A stretch of 7,379 bases of DNA from positions 1 through 7,379 of the forward strand of contig JAFGTO010000388.1 in the NCBI GenBank assembly GCA_016934095.1. The letters run 5' to 3'. The translations under genes were made by a program, and so were the position numbers. The notes under the pieces are model-generated. The model ran no database searches, was not told the DNA's origin, and saw only the letters and a program-made list of their open reading frames with translations. Source of the DNA: Candidatus Glassiibacteriota bacterium. GTDB taxonomy: Bacteria > Gemmatimonadota > Glassbacteria > GWA2-58-10. Shown here piece by piece: positions 1-5,933 of the stretch; positions within the stretch are counted from its first letter, which is position 1; every line of letters starts with the position of its first letter.

Positions 1-1
1 A

Positions 2-115
2 AGTTCGATCAGGCCGGGAGATGATTCCAAAAACTTTTTGCTACCGAACCTGAAAATCTATTTTTCAGCAGACCCTAAGTACGGCATCCGGGAGATCGAT
101 TTGGTTCTGGTTTAA
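2..115 (+). CDS. possible C-terminal fragment of a gene entering from the left edge
   Basis: One frame is open from the first bases of the window to a TAA at 113-115, giving 37 residues. The tail reads NLKIYFSADPKYGIREIDLV followed by LV and the stop, with alternating polar and hydrophobic residues typical of beta strands. The other two forward frames close early, at 22-24 and within the first 60 bases. No start codon is needed because the gene would begin outside the window. I do not recognise a family. The stretch is short and its base composition is more AT-rich than the genes downstream, so it could also be chance. If real, this gene points the same way as the phosphatase that follows. 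Confidence 0.4.
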   Translation, partial: SSIRPGDDSKNFLLPNLKIYFSADPKYGIREIDLVLV

Positions 116-244
116 AAGACCGTTCAAAAGCTTTTGATCGACTGCAAAAGTAGAAGAAAGCTGCCTGGATGCCGATGGTGATTAAACTCAATTTTGTGAA
201 TCCAGACCACGGCTATCTGAGTTTATGAATAATTACGATTAGAA

Positions 245-271
245 GGGCGTTGTAAAAATGCTTCAACGCCC
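245..271. repeat. stem-loop, 8-bp perfect stem
   Basis: GGGCGTTG (245-252) pairs exactly with CAACGCCC (264-271) around an 11-base A-rich loop. No T-tract follows on the plus strand, so it is not a standard intrinsic terminator for the fragment at the left edge. It sits just upstream of the TATAAT at 282-287 and could be a regulatory element or a weak transcript end. Its role is unknown. Confidence 0.4.
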
Positions 272-281
272 CGTGATGAAA

Positions 282-287
282 TATAAT
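282..287 (+). promoter_or_regulatory. candidate -10 box for the phosphatase gene
   Basis: TATAAT matches the sigma-70 -10 consensus exactly, and transcription from it would give a leader of about 80 bases before the ATG at 373. The matching -35 position (259-264, TGCTTC) does not resemble TTGACA, and there is no extended TGn motif. It is therefore only a candidate in an AT-rich stretch. Confidence 0.25.
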
Positions 288-327
288 GATTGGTGGGTTT
301 CTCAAGGGGCGAGGCAAGTTAGTTGCA

Positions 328-350
328 GGGCGCACCCCCTGTGTGCGCCC
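328..350. repeat. GC-rich intergenic hairpin
   Basis: GGGCGCAC (328-335) and GTGCGCCC (343-350) are exact inverted repeats around the loop CCCCTGT, followed by TTT. The hairpin lies immediately upstream of the ribosome binding site of the phosphatase gene. Its form resembles the dispersed GC-rich hairpins seen between genes in many environmental bacterial genomes; that likeness is from general memory and only one copy is visible here. If transcribed with the gene it would fold in the 5' leader, ending about 10 bases before the Shine-Dalgarno. Confidence 0.5.
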
Positions 351-372
351 TTTGGTCTCAGGGGAATCTTCG

Positions 373-1176
373 ATGGGGAATGGCGAAATGCAGCAATTCG
401 ATTTGGCTGAGATTATCGAGCTGGCGCACCGGGCGGCAGAGATCGGCCTGAGATATTTCGGCAAGGCCGGGGTCGAGCGCAAGGCGGACCGCAGCCTGGT
501 GACCGAGGCGGACCGTGAGATCGAGCGCATGGTCAAGCAGGGGCTGAAAGCGGCCACCCCGGATTATGGATTTATAGGCGAGGAGAGCGGCCTGAGCGGA
601 GTTGCCGCAGGCAGGCCGTACTGGGTGCTGGACCCTTTGGACGGCACGGGTGCCTTTGTCAGCGGGCTGCCCACCTGGTCGTTTTCCCTGGGACTGGTAG
701 CCGGGGGCGAGCCCGCGTTCGGGCTGGTCAACCAGCCGATCACGGCTGAGATGTACTATACCGGCGCGGATGGCCGGGTCTACCGCAACGGCGACTACTG
801 CCCGGCACAGCCGCCGAGACCGGTCGACAGCCAGTCCATGCTCTACGTAACCGCCTCGGATACCCACCGGCGCTACGGGATAACCTTTGACGGGAAGCTG
901 CGGACCCTGGGCAGTGCGGCCTACCACGGACTGATGACCGGCCGCAGCTACACCGCCGGAGTGCTGCAGGATAAGGTCTACCTCTGGGATCTGGCGGCCG
1001 TGTTGGCTATCAACGCCGCCTGGGGCATAAAAGTCGCCACCTTGGATGGCAGGCCCATGCCGCTCTCCGCCTGGAACGAGGACTACACCCTGCCCGCAGC
1101 GCTGCTCTTCAGCGCTCCGCAGCTCTTTGACGAGGTGGCCGCAACCATAGTCCCCAGGACGTCCTGCGCAACTTGA
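373..1176 (+). CDS. inositol monophosphatase family phosphatase, HisN-like
   Basis: This is a 267-residue Mg-dependent sugar- or polyol-phosphate phosphatase of the inositol monophosphatase fold, soluble and cytoplasmic. The family signatures are complete: VTEAD at 43-47, the metal-binding GEESG at 69-73, DPLDGT at 87-92 (Asp87 and Asp90 are metal ligands in the family) and WDLAA at 205-209. The stretch GTGAFVSGLPTW after DPLDGT resembles histidinol-phosphate phosphatases of the HisN type more than classical SuhB. Histidinol phosphate, inositol phosphate or a related ester are all possible substrates, and no his genes are nearby to decide. I chose ATG 373 because AGGGGAA lies at 360-366 with good spacing. 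ATG 388 also has a GGGGAA ahead of it and cannot be excluded. The frame extends to ATG 286, but that part crosses the hairpin at 328-350 and lacks family similarity. It converges with the small membrane genes on the other strand. Confidence 0.9.
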   Translation: MGNGEMQQFDLAEIIELAHRAAEIGLRYFGKAGVERKADRSLVTEADREIERMVKQGLKAATPDYGFIGEESGLSGVAAGRPYWVLDPLDGTGAFVSGLPTWSFSLGLVAGGEPAFGLVNQPITAEMYYTGADGRVYRNGDYCPAQPPRPVDSQSMLYVTASDTHRRYGITFDGKLRTLGSAAYHGLMTGRSYTAGVLQDKVYLWDLAAVLAINAAWGIKVATLDGRPMPLSAWNEDYTLPAALLFSAPQLFDEVAATIVPRTSCAT

Positions 1177-1244
1177 CGGCAGGGAGGGCCTTGATTAACG
1201 GCAGGGACCAGGGGCCTGGCTTCCAGGGACTCAGAATTGCAGCC

Positions 1245-1445
1245 TCAGCGGTCCTGCTTCGAGAAATGGCGGTAGAGCCACCAGGTAAGCACGGAGGCGA
1301 AGACAAACACGAAAAGGGGGATGATGATTCCCAGCAGGGGAGAGCCTATCGGGTGCAGCGAATCCAGGGCCGCTGCTAAGCCGGATCCATCGAGGGTATC
1401 CAGAACGGCGCCCGGGACGGATTGTTTTAAAGTATCGGGGTTCAT
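1245..1445 (-). CDS. small single-pass membrane protein, unknown
   Basis: This is a 66-residue protein I do not recognise. The N-terminal half (1-32) is polar and probably helical. One strong membrane segment follows at about 35-57 (GSPLLGIIIPLFVFVFASVL, then TWWLY), ending in the short basic tail RHFSKQDR. By the positive-inside rule the tail would be cytoplasmic and the N-terminus outside. It starts 17 bases after the stop of the 101-aa membrane gene, and no Shine-Dalgarno is visible before its ATG at 1445, so translation is probably coupled to the upstream gene. The membrane segment, the close spacing and the same strand argue that it is real. It could be a small partner subunit of the neighbouring membrane protein, but that is inference. 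Confidence 0.6.
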   Translation of the reverse strand: MNPDTLKQSVPGAVLDTLDGSGLAAALDSLHPIGSPLLGIIIPLFVFVFASVLTWWLYRHFSKQDR

Positions 1446-1462
1446 AGTCTATTGAGGTGGGC

Positions 1463-1768
1463 TTAAGTTTCCTCAGTCGTTTTCCATTCGATTATTCTGT
1501 CTAATTCCTCGAGATACTCTTTCTGCTTTTTCTCGTAACGGGAGCTTACTCTGCGCAGCTTGGGATCGATTACCAGGAACATCGCGGCTGCAGAGACCAA
1601 TGCCAGGGCGGTGAGCAGGTAGCCGGTCCAGAGGTTGAGCAGCAGCAGAGTTACACCGGACAGGATACAGAAATAGGAGACGGCAGAAAGGATGCAGGCC
1701 AGCAAGTCGATACCGCTCCATTCTTTCAGGGAATTTCCGGTCGGGGTCGCGGCTGGTGTGTCTCCCAT
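1463..1768 (-). CDS. small two-pass membrane protein with charged C-terminal helix, unknown
   Basis: This is a 101-residue protein of no family I recognise. After a polar N-terminus of about 17 residues come two hydrophobic segments, near 19-46 (IDLLACILSAVSYFCILSGV onward) and near 49-67 (GYLLTALALVSAAAMFLVI). A strongly charged helical tail (DPKLRRVSSRYEKKQKEYLE onward) probably lies in the cytoplasm and may form a coiled coil. The frame is open to an ATG at 1888, but the start at 1768 is preferred: AGGAGAG lies about seven bases ahead of it, and the upstream extension looks like untranslated leader. A good promoter fits this start. It is the first gene of a two-gene unit with the 66-aa membrane protein. 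Confidence 0.75.
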   Translation of the reverse strand: MGDTPAATPTGNSLKEWSGIDLLACILSAVSYFCILSGVTLLLLNLWTGYLLTALALVSAAAMFLVIDPKLRRVSSRYEKKQKEYLEELDRIIEWKTTEET

Positions 1769-1820
1769 TGCAGCTCTCCTGCAGCGTGGTAGATTGAGAC
1801 GTCTTTTCCCTGCAAAATGG

Positions 1821-1849
1821 AATATATCTAACGGCACTGGTGATGTAAA
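1821..1849 (-). promoter_or_regulatory. sigma-70-type promoter of the small membrane protein operon
   Basis: On the minus strand, TTTACA (1849 to 1844; 5 of 6 matches to TTGACA) and TATATT (1826 to 1821; 5 of 6 matches to TATAAT) are separated by exactly 17 bases. Transcription would start near 1814 and give a leader of about 45 bases to the ATG at 1768, which carries its own good Shine-Dalgarno. Confidence 0.55.
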
Positions 1850-1872
1850 GTAAAAAAGCGTTCCGTATTTGC

Positions 1873-1901
1873 TTGCGTGTGCGATCAAAAAAATATATTA
1901 T
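1873..1901 (+). promoter_or_regulatory. candidate promoter of pckG
   Basis: TATTAT at 1896-1901 matches the -10 consensus in 5 of 6 positions and lies 17 bases after TTGCGT (1873-1878), which matches the -35 consensus in only 3 positions. It sits in the most AT-rich stretch of the window (1886-1910), upstream of pckG, and would give a leader of about 90 bases. TATATT at 1894-1899 or 1899-1904 could serve instead. The same stretch also reads TATAAT on the minus strand (1902 to 1897), so a second divergent promoter is possible. Confidence 0.35.
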
Positions 1902-1909
1902 ATTAATTT

Positions 1910-1925
1910 AGGATACTCAGGATAC
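1910..1925 (+). repeat. short tandem direct repeat in the pckG leader
   Basis: AGGATAC occurs at 1910-1916 and again at 1919-1925, a period of nine bases, directly downstream of the candidate -10 boxes. Spaced direct repeats beside a promoter can be a regulator site. Here there are only two seven-base copies, so this is a weak call. Confidence 0.25.
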
Positions 1926-1987
1926 CCGGAGGCGGGCATAAACGCTGAAAAGCCTGCCAGTCGCGATCAGCCAACTCTCAAACTGAC

Positions 1988-1993
1988 GGAGGT
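1988..1993 (+). promoter_or_regulatory. ribosome binding site that fixes the pckG start
   Basis: GGAGGT is a near-perfect Shine-Dalgarno, the strongest in the window. It is five bases before CTG 1999 and two before CTG 1996, but more than 60 bases before ATG 2056. No ATG, GTG or TTG lies in the pckG frame between the preceding stop and 2056. The site therefore favours CTG 1999 as the initiation codon. Confidence 0.65.
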
Positions 1994-1998
1994 GCCTG

Positions 1999-3810
1999 CT
2001 GAACGCACCCACGAAACATGGTAAGCTTCTCGCCTGGGTTAAAGAGGTCGCCCTGATGACCCGGCCCGATGCCATTGAATGGTGCGATGGCTCCAAGGCC
2101 GAATATGACCGCTTGATGAAGCAGATGGCGGATTCCGGCCTGGCCATCCCGCTCAACCCTGAGAAACGCCCCGGCTGCTACTTGTTCCGTTCCGATGCTT
2201 CCGATGTGGCCCGCGTGGAAAATCGTACCTACATAGCCGCCAGGTCGCAAGAAGAGGCCGGACCGACCAACAACTGGATCGACCCTGACGGGTTGAAAGA
2301 GACCATGAAGGAGCTGTACGAAGGCTGCATGAAGGGCCGCACCATGTACGTAATCCCCTTCTGCATGGGTCCCGTGGGTTCCGACATAGCCAGGATCGGG
2401 ATCGAAATCACCGACTCTCCCTATGTCGTGGCGAACATGCACATCATGACCCGGGTAGGCTCCAAGGTTCTTAAAGCCCTCGGTGAAGACGGCGAGTTCA
2501 TACCCGCCCTTCATTCCATAGGCAAGCCCCTGGCCGAGGGCGAGCACGATCATGGCAAGTGGCCCTGCGCTCCCCTTGATAAAAAATATATTTCCCACTT
2601 CCCCGAAGAGCGGACCATCTGGTCTTTCGGGTCCGGTTACGGTGGAAATGCCCTGCTGGGGAAAAAATGCCTGTCCCTGCGTATCGCCTCGGTCATCGCA
2701 CGTGATGAAGGCTGGATGGCCGAGCACATGCTGATCCTCAGCGTGATCAATCCTGCAGGCAGGAAAAAATATATTGTCGCCGCTTTCCCCTCCGCCTGTG
2801 GGAAGACCAACCTGGCCATGATCATCCCGACTATCCCAGGCTGGAAAGTGGAAACCATCGGCGATGACATTGCCTGGATGAAGCTAGGCAGGGACGGCCG
2901 CCTGTATGCCATCAACCCCGAGACCGGCTTTTTCGGCGTGGCTCCCGGTACCTCCCTGGAGTCCAACCCCAACGCCATGAAGTCCCTGGAAAGCGATTCT
3001 ATTTTCACCAACACGGCCTTGACCGCGGATGGAGATGTCTGGTGGGAGGGTATCGGCTACGAGGCTCCCGGCAAGCTTATCGACTGGAACGGCAACGAAT
3101 GGGAAGCCGGCAAAGCAGAGAAGCCTGCTTCTCATCCGAACGCCCGCTTCACTGTCGCGGCAGCCAAGTGCCCTGCTGTTGCAGCGGAATGGGAAGATCC
3201 CGCAGGAGTGCCGATAAGCGCTATTCTCTTCGGCGGTCGCCGTCCCGACACTATTCCCCTGATCCACCAGGCCCGTAACTGGAACCACGGCGTGTTCATG
3301 GGTTCCATCGTGGGTTCCAGGATAACTACGGCCGCTCTCGACCTGAAAGCCGGTACGGTCCGTCGCGACCCGTTCGCCATGCTGCCCTTTTGCGGCTACA
3401 ACATGGGCGACTACTTCCGGCACTGGGTGGATCTCGGCACCAGGACCCAAGCCGGAAAGCTGCCGGAGATCTTCTACGTAAACTGGTTCCGCAAGACTGC
3501 GGACGATAATTGGCTATGGCCCGGATACCGCGAGAACAGCCGCGTGCTGAAATGGGTCTTCGAGCGCTGCGATGGGGAAGGTAAAGCCGAGGAGACTCCC
3601 ATCGGCTTCGTTCCCGCCCTCGATGCCATCGACCGCCCCGCTGATGTGTCCGCAGCGGACATGGCCGAGCTCCTGGCTGTGGACAGGGAAGGCTGGCTGA
3701 ATGAAATCGAGTCTATCCGCAGCGAACATTATCCAAAGTTCGGCGACAGGCTCCCCGAAGTGCTTATCGATGAGCTTGACGGACTGGAAGACCGTTTGAA
3801 AAAGATGTGA
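1999..3810 (+). CDS. pckG: phosphoenolpyruvate carboxykinase (GTP), likely CTG start
   Basis: PEPCK converts oxaloacetate and GTP to phosphoenolpyruvate, CO2 and GDP. It is the first committed step of gluconeogenesis and is cytoplasmic. Counting from CTG 1999 the protein has 603 residues, the usual length of bacterial GTP-type enzymes. Motifs in order: RVENRTYI at 72-79 (substrate Arg), GPTNNW at 88-93, GYGGNALLGKKC at 213-224 (metal-binding Lys), AEHM around His243, the P-loop AFPSACGKTN at 262-271 with the reactive Cys267, GDDIAW at 288-293, GGRRPDT at 412-418 (substrate Arg) and PFCGYNMGDY at 463-472 in the guanine pocket. The first in-frame ATG (2056) is too late. The 19 codons before it read NAPTKHGKLLAWVKEVAL after the initiator, matching the N-terminus of this family as I recall it from Mycobacterium PckG ([20 protein letters not shown]). 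The frame closes at a TGA at 1984-1986, and the only start-like codons between are CTG 1996 and CTG 1999. GGAGGT at 1988-1993 is five bases before CTG 1999. I see no frameshift. Confidence 0.93.
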   Translation: MNAPTKHGKLLAWVKEVALMTRPDAIEWCDGSKAEYDRLMKQMADSGLAIPLNPEKRPGCYLFRSDASDVARVENRTYIAARSQEEAGPTNNWIDPDGLKETMKELYEGCMKGRTMYVIPFCMGPVGSDIARIGIEITDSPYVVANMHIMTRVGSKVLKALGEDGEFIPALHSIGKPLAEGEHDHGKWPCAPLDKKYISHFPEERTIWSFGSGYGGNALLGKKCLSLRIASVIARDEGWMAEHMLILSVINPAGRKKYIVAAFPSACGKTNLAMIIPTIPGWKVETIGDDIAWMKLGRDGRLYAINPETGFFGVAPGTSLESNPNAMKSLESDSIFTNTALTADGDVWWEGIGYEAPGKLIDWNGNEWEAGKAEKPASHPNARFTVAAAKCPAVAAEWEDPAGVPISAILFGGRRPDTIPLIHQARNWNHGVFMGSIVGSRITTAALDLKAGTVRRDPFAMLPFCGYNMGDYFRHWVDLGTRTQAGKLPEIFYVNWFRKTADDNWLWPGYRENSRVLKWVFERCDGEGKAEETPIGFVPALDAIDRPADVSAADMAELLAVDREGWLNEIESIRSEHYPKFGDRLPEVLIDELDGLEDRLKKM

Positions 3811-3992
3811 TTCTATCACTGGTCGGTTCCTCTCAAAACGGCAGGAAAAACGCGGCTGTTCTCACCCGGCGGGCCGGCTTTCCGGGAAGTTGGATGATGA
3901 CACCGGGCGGCAGCCGTGTAAAGGGGGCCGGTATCATACTGCTGGATGAAGACTGTTAACAATGGCGGCGTTGAGTGAGCCGGCTTGGCTTT

Positions 3993-4024
3993 AAGGGACT
4001 GGATCGTACGGGCAGCCCCTTTTT
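3993..4024 (+). terminator. possible intrinsic terminator after pckG
   Basis: AAGGG (3993-3997) pairs with CCCTT (4017-4021). After an A/C mismatch, CTG (3999-4001) pairs with CAG (4013-4015) around an 11-base loop. A run of five T begins at 4020. The stem is imperfect and lies about 180 bases after the pckG stop, so it is only a moderate candidate. Confidence 0.4.
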
Positions 4025-4081
4025 ATTGCCGTTTGACAAACGAGCTGTATTGTGGGCCTGGAATTGACCGGCGAGGGCATT

Positions 4082-4101
4082 CCCCGCAGCTTGCTGCGGG
4101 G
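4082..4101. repeat. strong GC-rich hairpin between the PEPCK genes
   Basis: CCCCGCAG (4082-4089) and CTGCGGGG (4094-4101) form a perfect 8-bp stem around the tetraloop CTTG. No T-tract follows on either strand, so it is not a normal intrinsic terminator. It lies about 70 bases before the second PEPCK start. Hairpins of this form recur between genes in many bacterial genomes, so it may be a dispersed repeat, an mRNA-stability element or a structure in the leader. Only one copy is visible here. Confidence 0.5.
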
Positions 4102-4169
4102 AGCCCCCGGTATCCGTTAAGAAATGGTAAGTCCCTGCAGAATTTTCAATATGATACAACGGAGTGAGT

Positions 4170-5819
4170 ATGAGTACAAAGAACAGTTATGATCTATACA
4201 AAAACGATCTTCGCCGCATCGGCCCTTTTCGGGCGACCATTCAGACCGCTTTCTACGCCAATAACGTGGAGCACGTGACCCAGGCCCAGAGTTATGAGAT
4301 GGCCCGCAGGCAGCCGGGGGTGATCGAGCTGGACCTGCCGATGTACAACCCGGAGAGCTTCGGTATCGCGGCAAACAGTCCGGCGCTCTTGTCCTGCGAC
4401 GGCAGCGTGGTGGGCAGGACCGCCCGGGCCAGGAGGGTGATGAGCCGCACCGGCGAAGCCGAGCGCAAGAAATACCTGAGTGTGCTGCGTGAAGCGGTCT
4501 TCCGCCTGGGAGAAAAGGAATGTATCACCAGCACGGCGATCGGCGGACTCACCGAGGAGTTCATGCTGAAAATGAGGTTCCTGATCCCCAGGCGCCACGC
4601 CAAGAACTGTTTCGACTGGCTGACCAACTTCCAGGCGTTCGAGGGCGGGATGGTCGAGCGCTACGAAAAAAGCAAGGTACTGGACGAGCCCACGATCCTG
4701 GTGGTGGTGGACCCCGAATGGCGCCACCCGGACTACCCGGACGGGCTGGTGATCATCGATGACACCACCAGTGCCATCGCCATCCTGGGACTGAGGTATT
4801 TCGGCGAGATGAAAAAGGGCACCCTCACCCTGATCTGGCGTGCCGCGGTCCGTCAGAACATGGTCCCCTGCCACGGCGGGATCCGTGAGGACACCTGCAA
4901 CGGCAAATCCAGGATCACTGCCAACTTCGGTCTTTCGGGCAGCGGTAAAAGCGCGCTCACCAACCGCAAAGGCGGGGTGATCATTCATGACGACGCTTTC
5001 GTGATCGACCTGGACAATGACCTCTCCATGGCCCTGGAGCCCAACCTCTTCGACAAGACCGACCGGGGCTGGAGTGAAGAGATGACTTTAAGCTATATGA
5101 ATTCCGGCGTGGTCATTGTCGATGACAAGAAAATCCCGCTGCTCAACGACGTGCGCAACCAGAACGGCCGCTGTATCAAGAGCCGGGACGTGCTGGGCAC
5201 GGTGGCGGACAAGACCGGCAAGCCCCACTCAGTGGTCTGGCTGATGAAAGATTCCACCCTGCCGCCGATAGTCCGGCTGGACAATACGATATTGGCCACC
5301 GCCATGGGGGCCACCCTGATGACCAAACGCACGGCCGCAGAGAATGTCAGCCCGGAAGAGATGAAGAAGCTGGTTTTCGAGCCGTTCGCCAACCCCTTCC
5401 GCTGCCACGCCCTGAGCACGGACTGTGAGCTCTTCCTCAAGCTCTTCCGCTCGGGGACGGCCTGCTATGTCTTTAATACCGGAGGGTTCTGGAATAACAG
5501 CGACTCGGACCTGATAGATGTTCCCAAGGAGCTGTCCCTGCGCCTGCAGCAGGCTATCGTGGCCGATGAAATAGAGTTCGATCCCTTGAAGATACTGCCC
5601 GGCGCAAGCGTGCCCAAGACCGGAGGAATGAGCAAGATCTGGCCCGACTACGCTAAGCATTTCGATCCCAGGCGCGCGGTTAAACAGCAGGAATACAAGG
5701 ATGTGATGTTCGACCGCTTTGGCCAGAGGATAAGCTTCCTGGAAAGCGAGATGGTAAGGAACCTGGAGCTCCGGCAGGCAATGGTGAAATCCCTGATGCT
5801 GCCCTATGAGAATTTCTGA
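4170..5819 (+). CDS. pckA: divergent ATP-type phosphoenolpyruvate carboxykinase
   Basis: This 549-residue protein belongs to the ATP-type PEPCK family (oxaloacetate + ATP to phosphoenolpyruvate, CO2 and ADP), but it is a divergent member. Compared by eye with E. coli PckA, these are kept: GRTARAR at 82-88 in place of GRSPKDK (substrate Arg83), YFGEMKKG at 210-217 (Tyr210 and metal Lys), MVPCHGG with His235, the P-loop FGLSGSGKS at 253-261 (Lys260; Ser261 replaces Thr), HDD at 273-275 for the metal, LPPIVRL at 364-370 (Arg369) and a late NTGGFW at 436-441 for NTGW. About 30 residues more than in E. coli lie between the P-loop and Arg369. Where E. coli has GKRISIKDTR near the adenine, this protein has PKELSLRLQQ, so the base pocket differs. 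ATG 4170 has GGAG at 4161-4164 ahead of it; GTG 4164 overlaps that site and is unlikely. It follows pckG in the same direction and ends before a strong terminator. Confidence 0.85.
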   Translation: MSTKNSYDLYKNDLRRIGPFRATIQTAFYANNVEHVTQAQSYEMARRQPGVIELDLPMYNPESFGIAANSPALLSCDGSVVGRTARARRVMSRTGEAERKKYLSVLREAVFRLGEKECITSTAIGGLTEEFMLKMRFLIPRRHAKNCFDWLTNFQAFEGGMVERYEKSKVLDEPTILVVVDPEWRHPDYPDGLVIIDDTTSAIAILGLRYFGEMKKGTLTLIWRAAVRQNMVPCHGGIREDTCNGKSRITANFGLSGSGKSALTNRKGGVIIHDDAFVIDLDNDLSMALEPNLFDKTDRGWSEEMTLSYMNSGVVIVDDKKIPLLNDVRNQNGRCIKSRDVLGTVADKTGKPHSVVWLMKDSTLPPIVRLDNTILATAMGATLMTKRTAAENVSPEEMKKLVFEPFANPFRCHALSTDCELFLKLFRSGTACYVFNTGGFWNNSDSDLIDVPKELSLRLQQAIVADEIEFDPLKILPGASVPKTGGMSKIWPDYAKHFDPRRAVKQQEYKDVMFDRFGQRISFLESEMVRNLELRQAMVKSLMLPYENF

Positions 5820-5862
5820 AGCCGGGCAGCCCGGCGGCATAGAAGGAGGCAGAAGGACTGAC

Positions 5863-5899
5863 AAGGCCGCTTCCGGCTGGACCGGAAGCGGCCTTCTTT
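5863..5899 (+). terminator. intrinsic terminator after the second PEPCK gene
   Basis: AAGGCCGCTTCCGG (5863-5876) and CCGGAAGCGGCCTT (5882-5895) form a perfect 14-bp stem with the five-base loop CTGGA, followed by CTTT. It begins 43 bases after the PEPCK stop. The 218-aa gene on the other strand converges on it and stops 34 bases away. Read that way the U-tract is weaker (TTGT), so it may act in both directions but suits the plus strand better. Confidence 0.8.
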
Positions 5900-5933
5900 A
5901 GAGCAGGAAATCCAGCAGACAGCGCGCCTTTGA

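Larger units (their letters stand above)
116..372. other. AT-rich intergenic leader upstream of the phosphatase gene
   Basis: This 257-base stretch has no convincing gene; the open frames across it are shadows. It holds three inverted repeats: a palindrome at 124-137, a stem-loop at 245-271 and a GC-rich hairpin at 328-350. A perfect TATAAT lies at 282-287. The phosphatase frame is open upstream to an ATG at 286. That extension would run through the GC-rich hairpin and does not look like the rest of the protein, so the stretch is treated as leader. Confidence 0.5.
3811..4169. other. intergenic region between the two PEPCK genes
   Basis: This is 359 bases with no convincing gene; the short frames that cross it lack family features and ribosome binding sites. 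It contains a possible intrinsic terminator (3993-4024) and a strong hairpin (4082-4101). A perfect TTGACA lies at 4033-4038, but no -10 box stands at the right distance. I see no recognisable riboswitch. The length suggests the second PEPCK gene has its own transcription signals, but I could not identify a convincing promoter. Confidence 0.5.

Noticed and set aside
286..372. Longer N-terminus for the phosphatase, from ATG 286
   Set aside because: The 29 extra codons cross a perfect GC-rich hairpin, show no family similarity and have no good ribosome binding site, whereas AGGGGAA stands ahead of ATG 373.
1205..1225. Terminator between the convergent phosphatase and 66-aa genes
   Set aside because: Only CCAG/CTGG with a four-base loop can form, and no T-tract follows on either strand.
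1769..1888. Longer N-terminus for the 101-aa membrane protein, from ATG 1888
   Set aside because: AGGAGAG fits the ATG at 1768, and the extension covers the promoter at 1821-1849.
2056..2058. ATG 2056 as the pckG start
   Set aside because: It would remove family-conserved residues encoded just upstream and has no Shine-Dalgarno at a workable distance.
1978..2727. Long minus-strand frame opposite the start of pckG
   Set aside because: It is a shadow of the pckG coding sequence, with no ribosome binding site or recognisable domain. The same applies to the minus-strand frames over 2884-3450, 4194-4988 and 5229-5864.
4033..4038. TTGACA as -35 box of a promoter for the second PEPCK
   Set aside because: No -10-like hexamer is found 15-19 bases downstream; the region there is GC-rich.
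4150..4155. TATGAT as -10 box for the second PEPCK
   Set aside because: Transcription would begin within or after the Shine-Dalgarno at 4161-4164, so it cannot serve the start at 4170 in the usual way.
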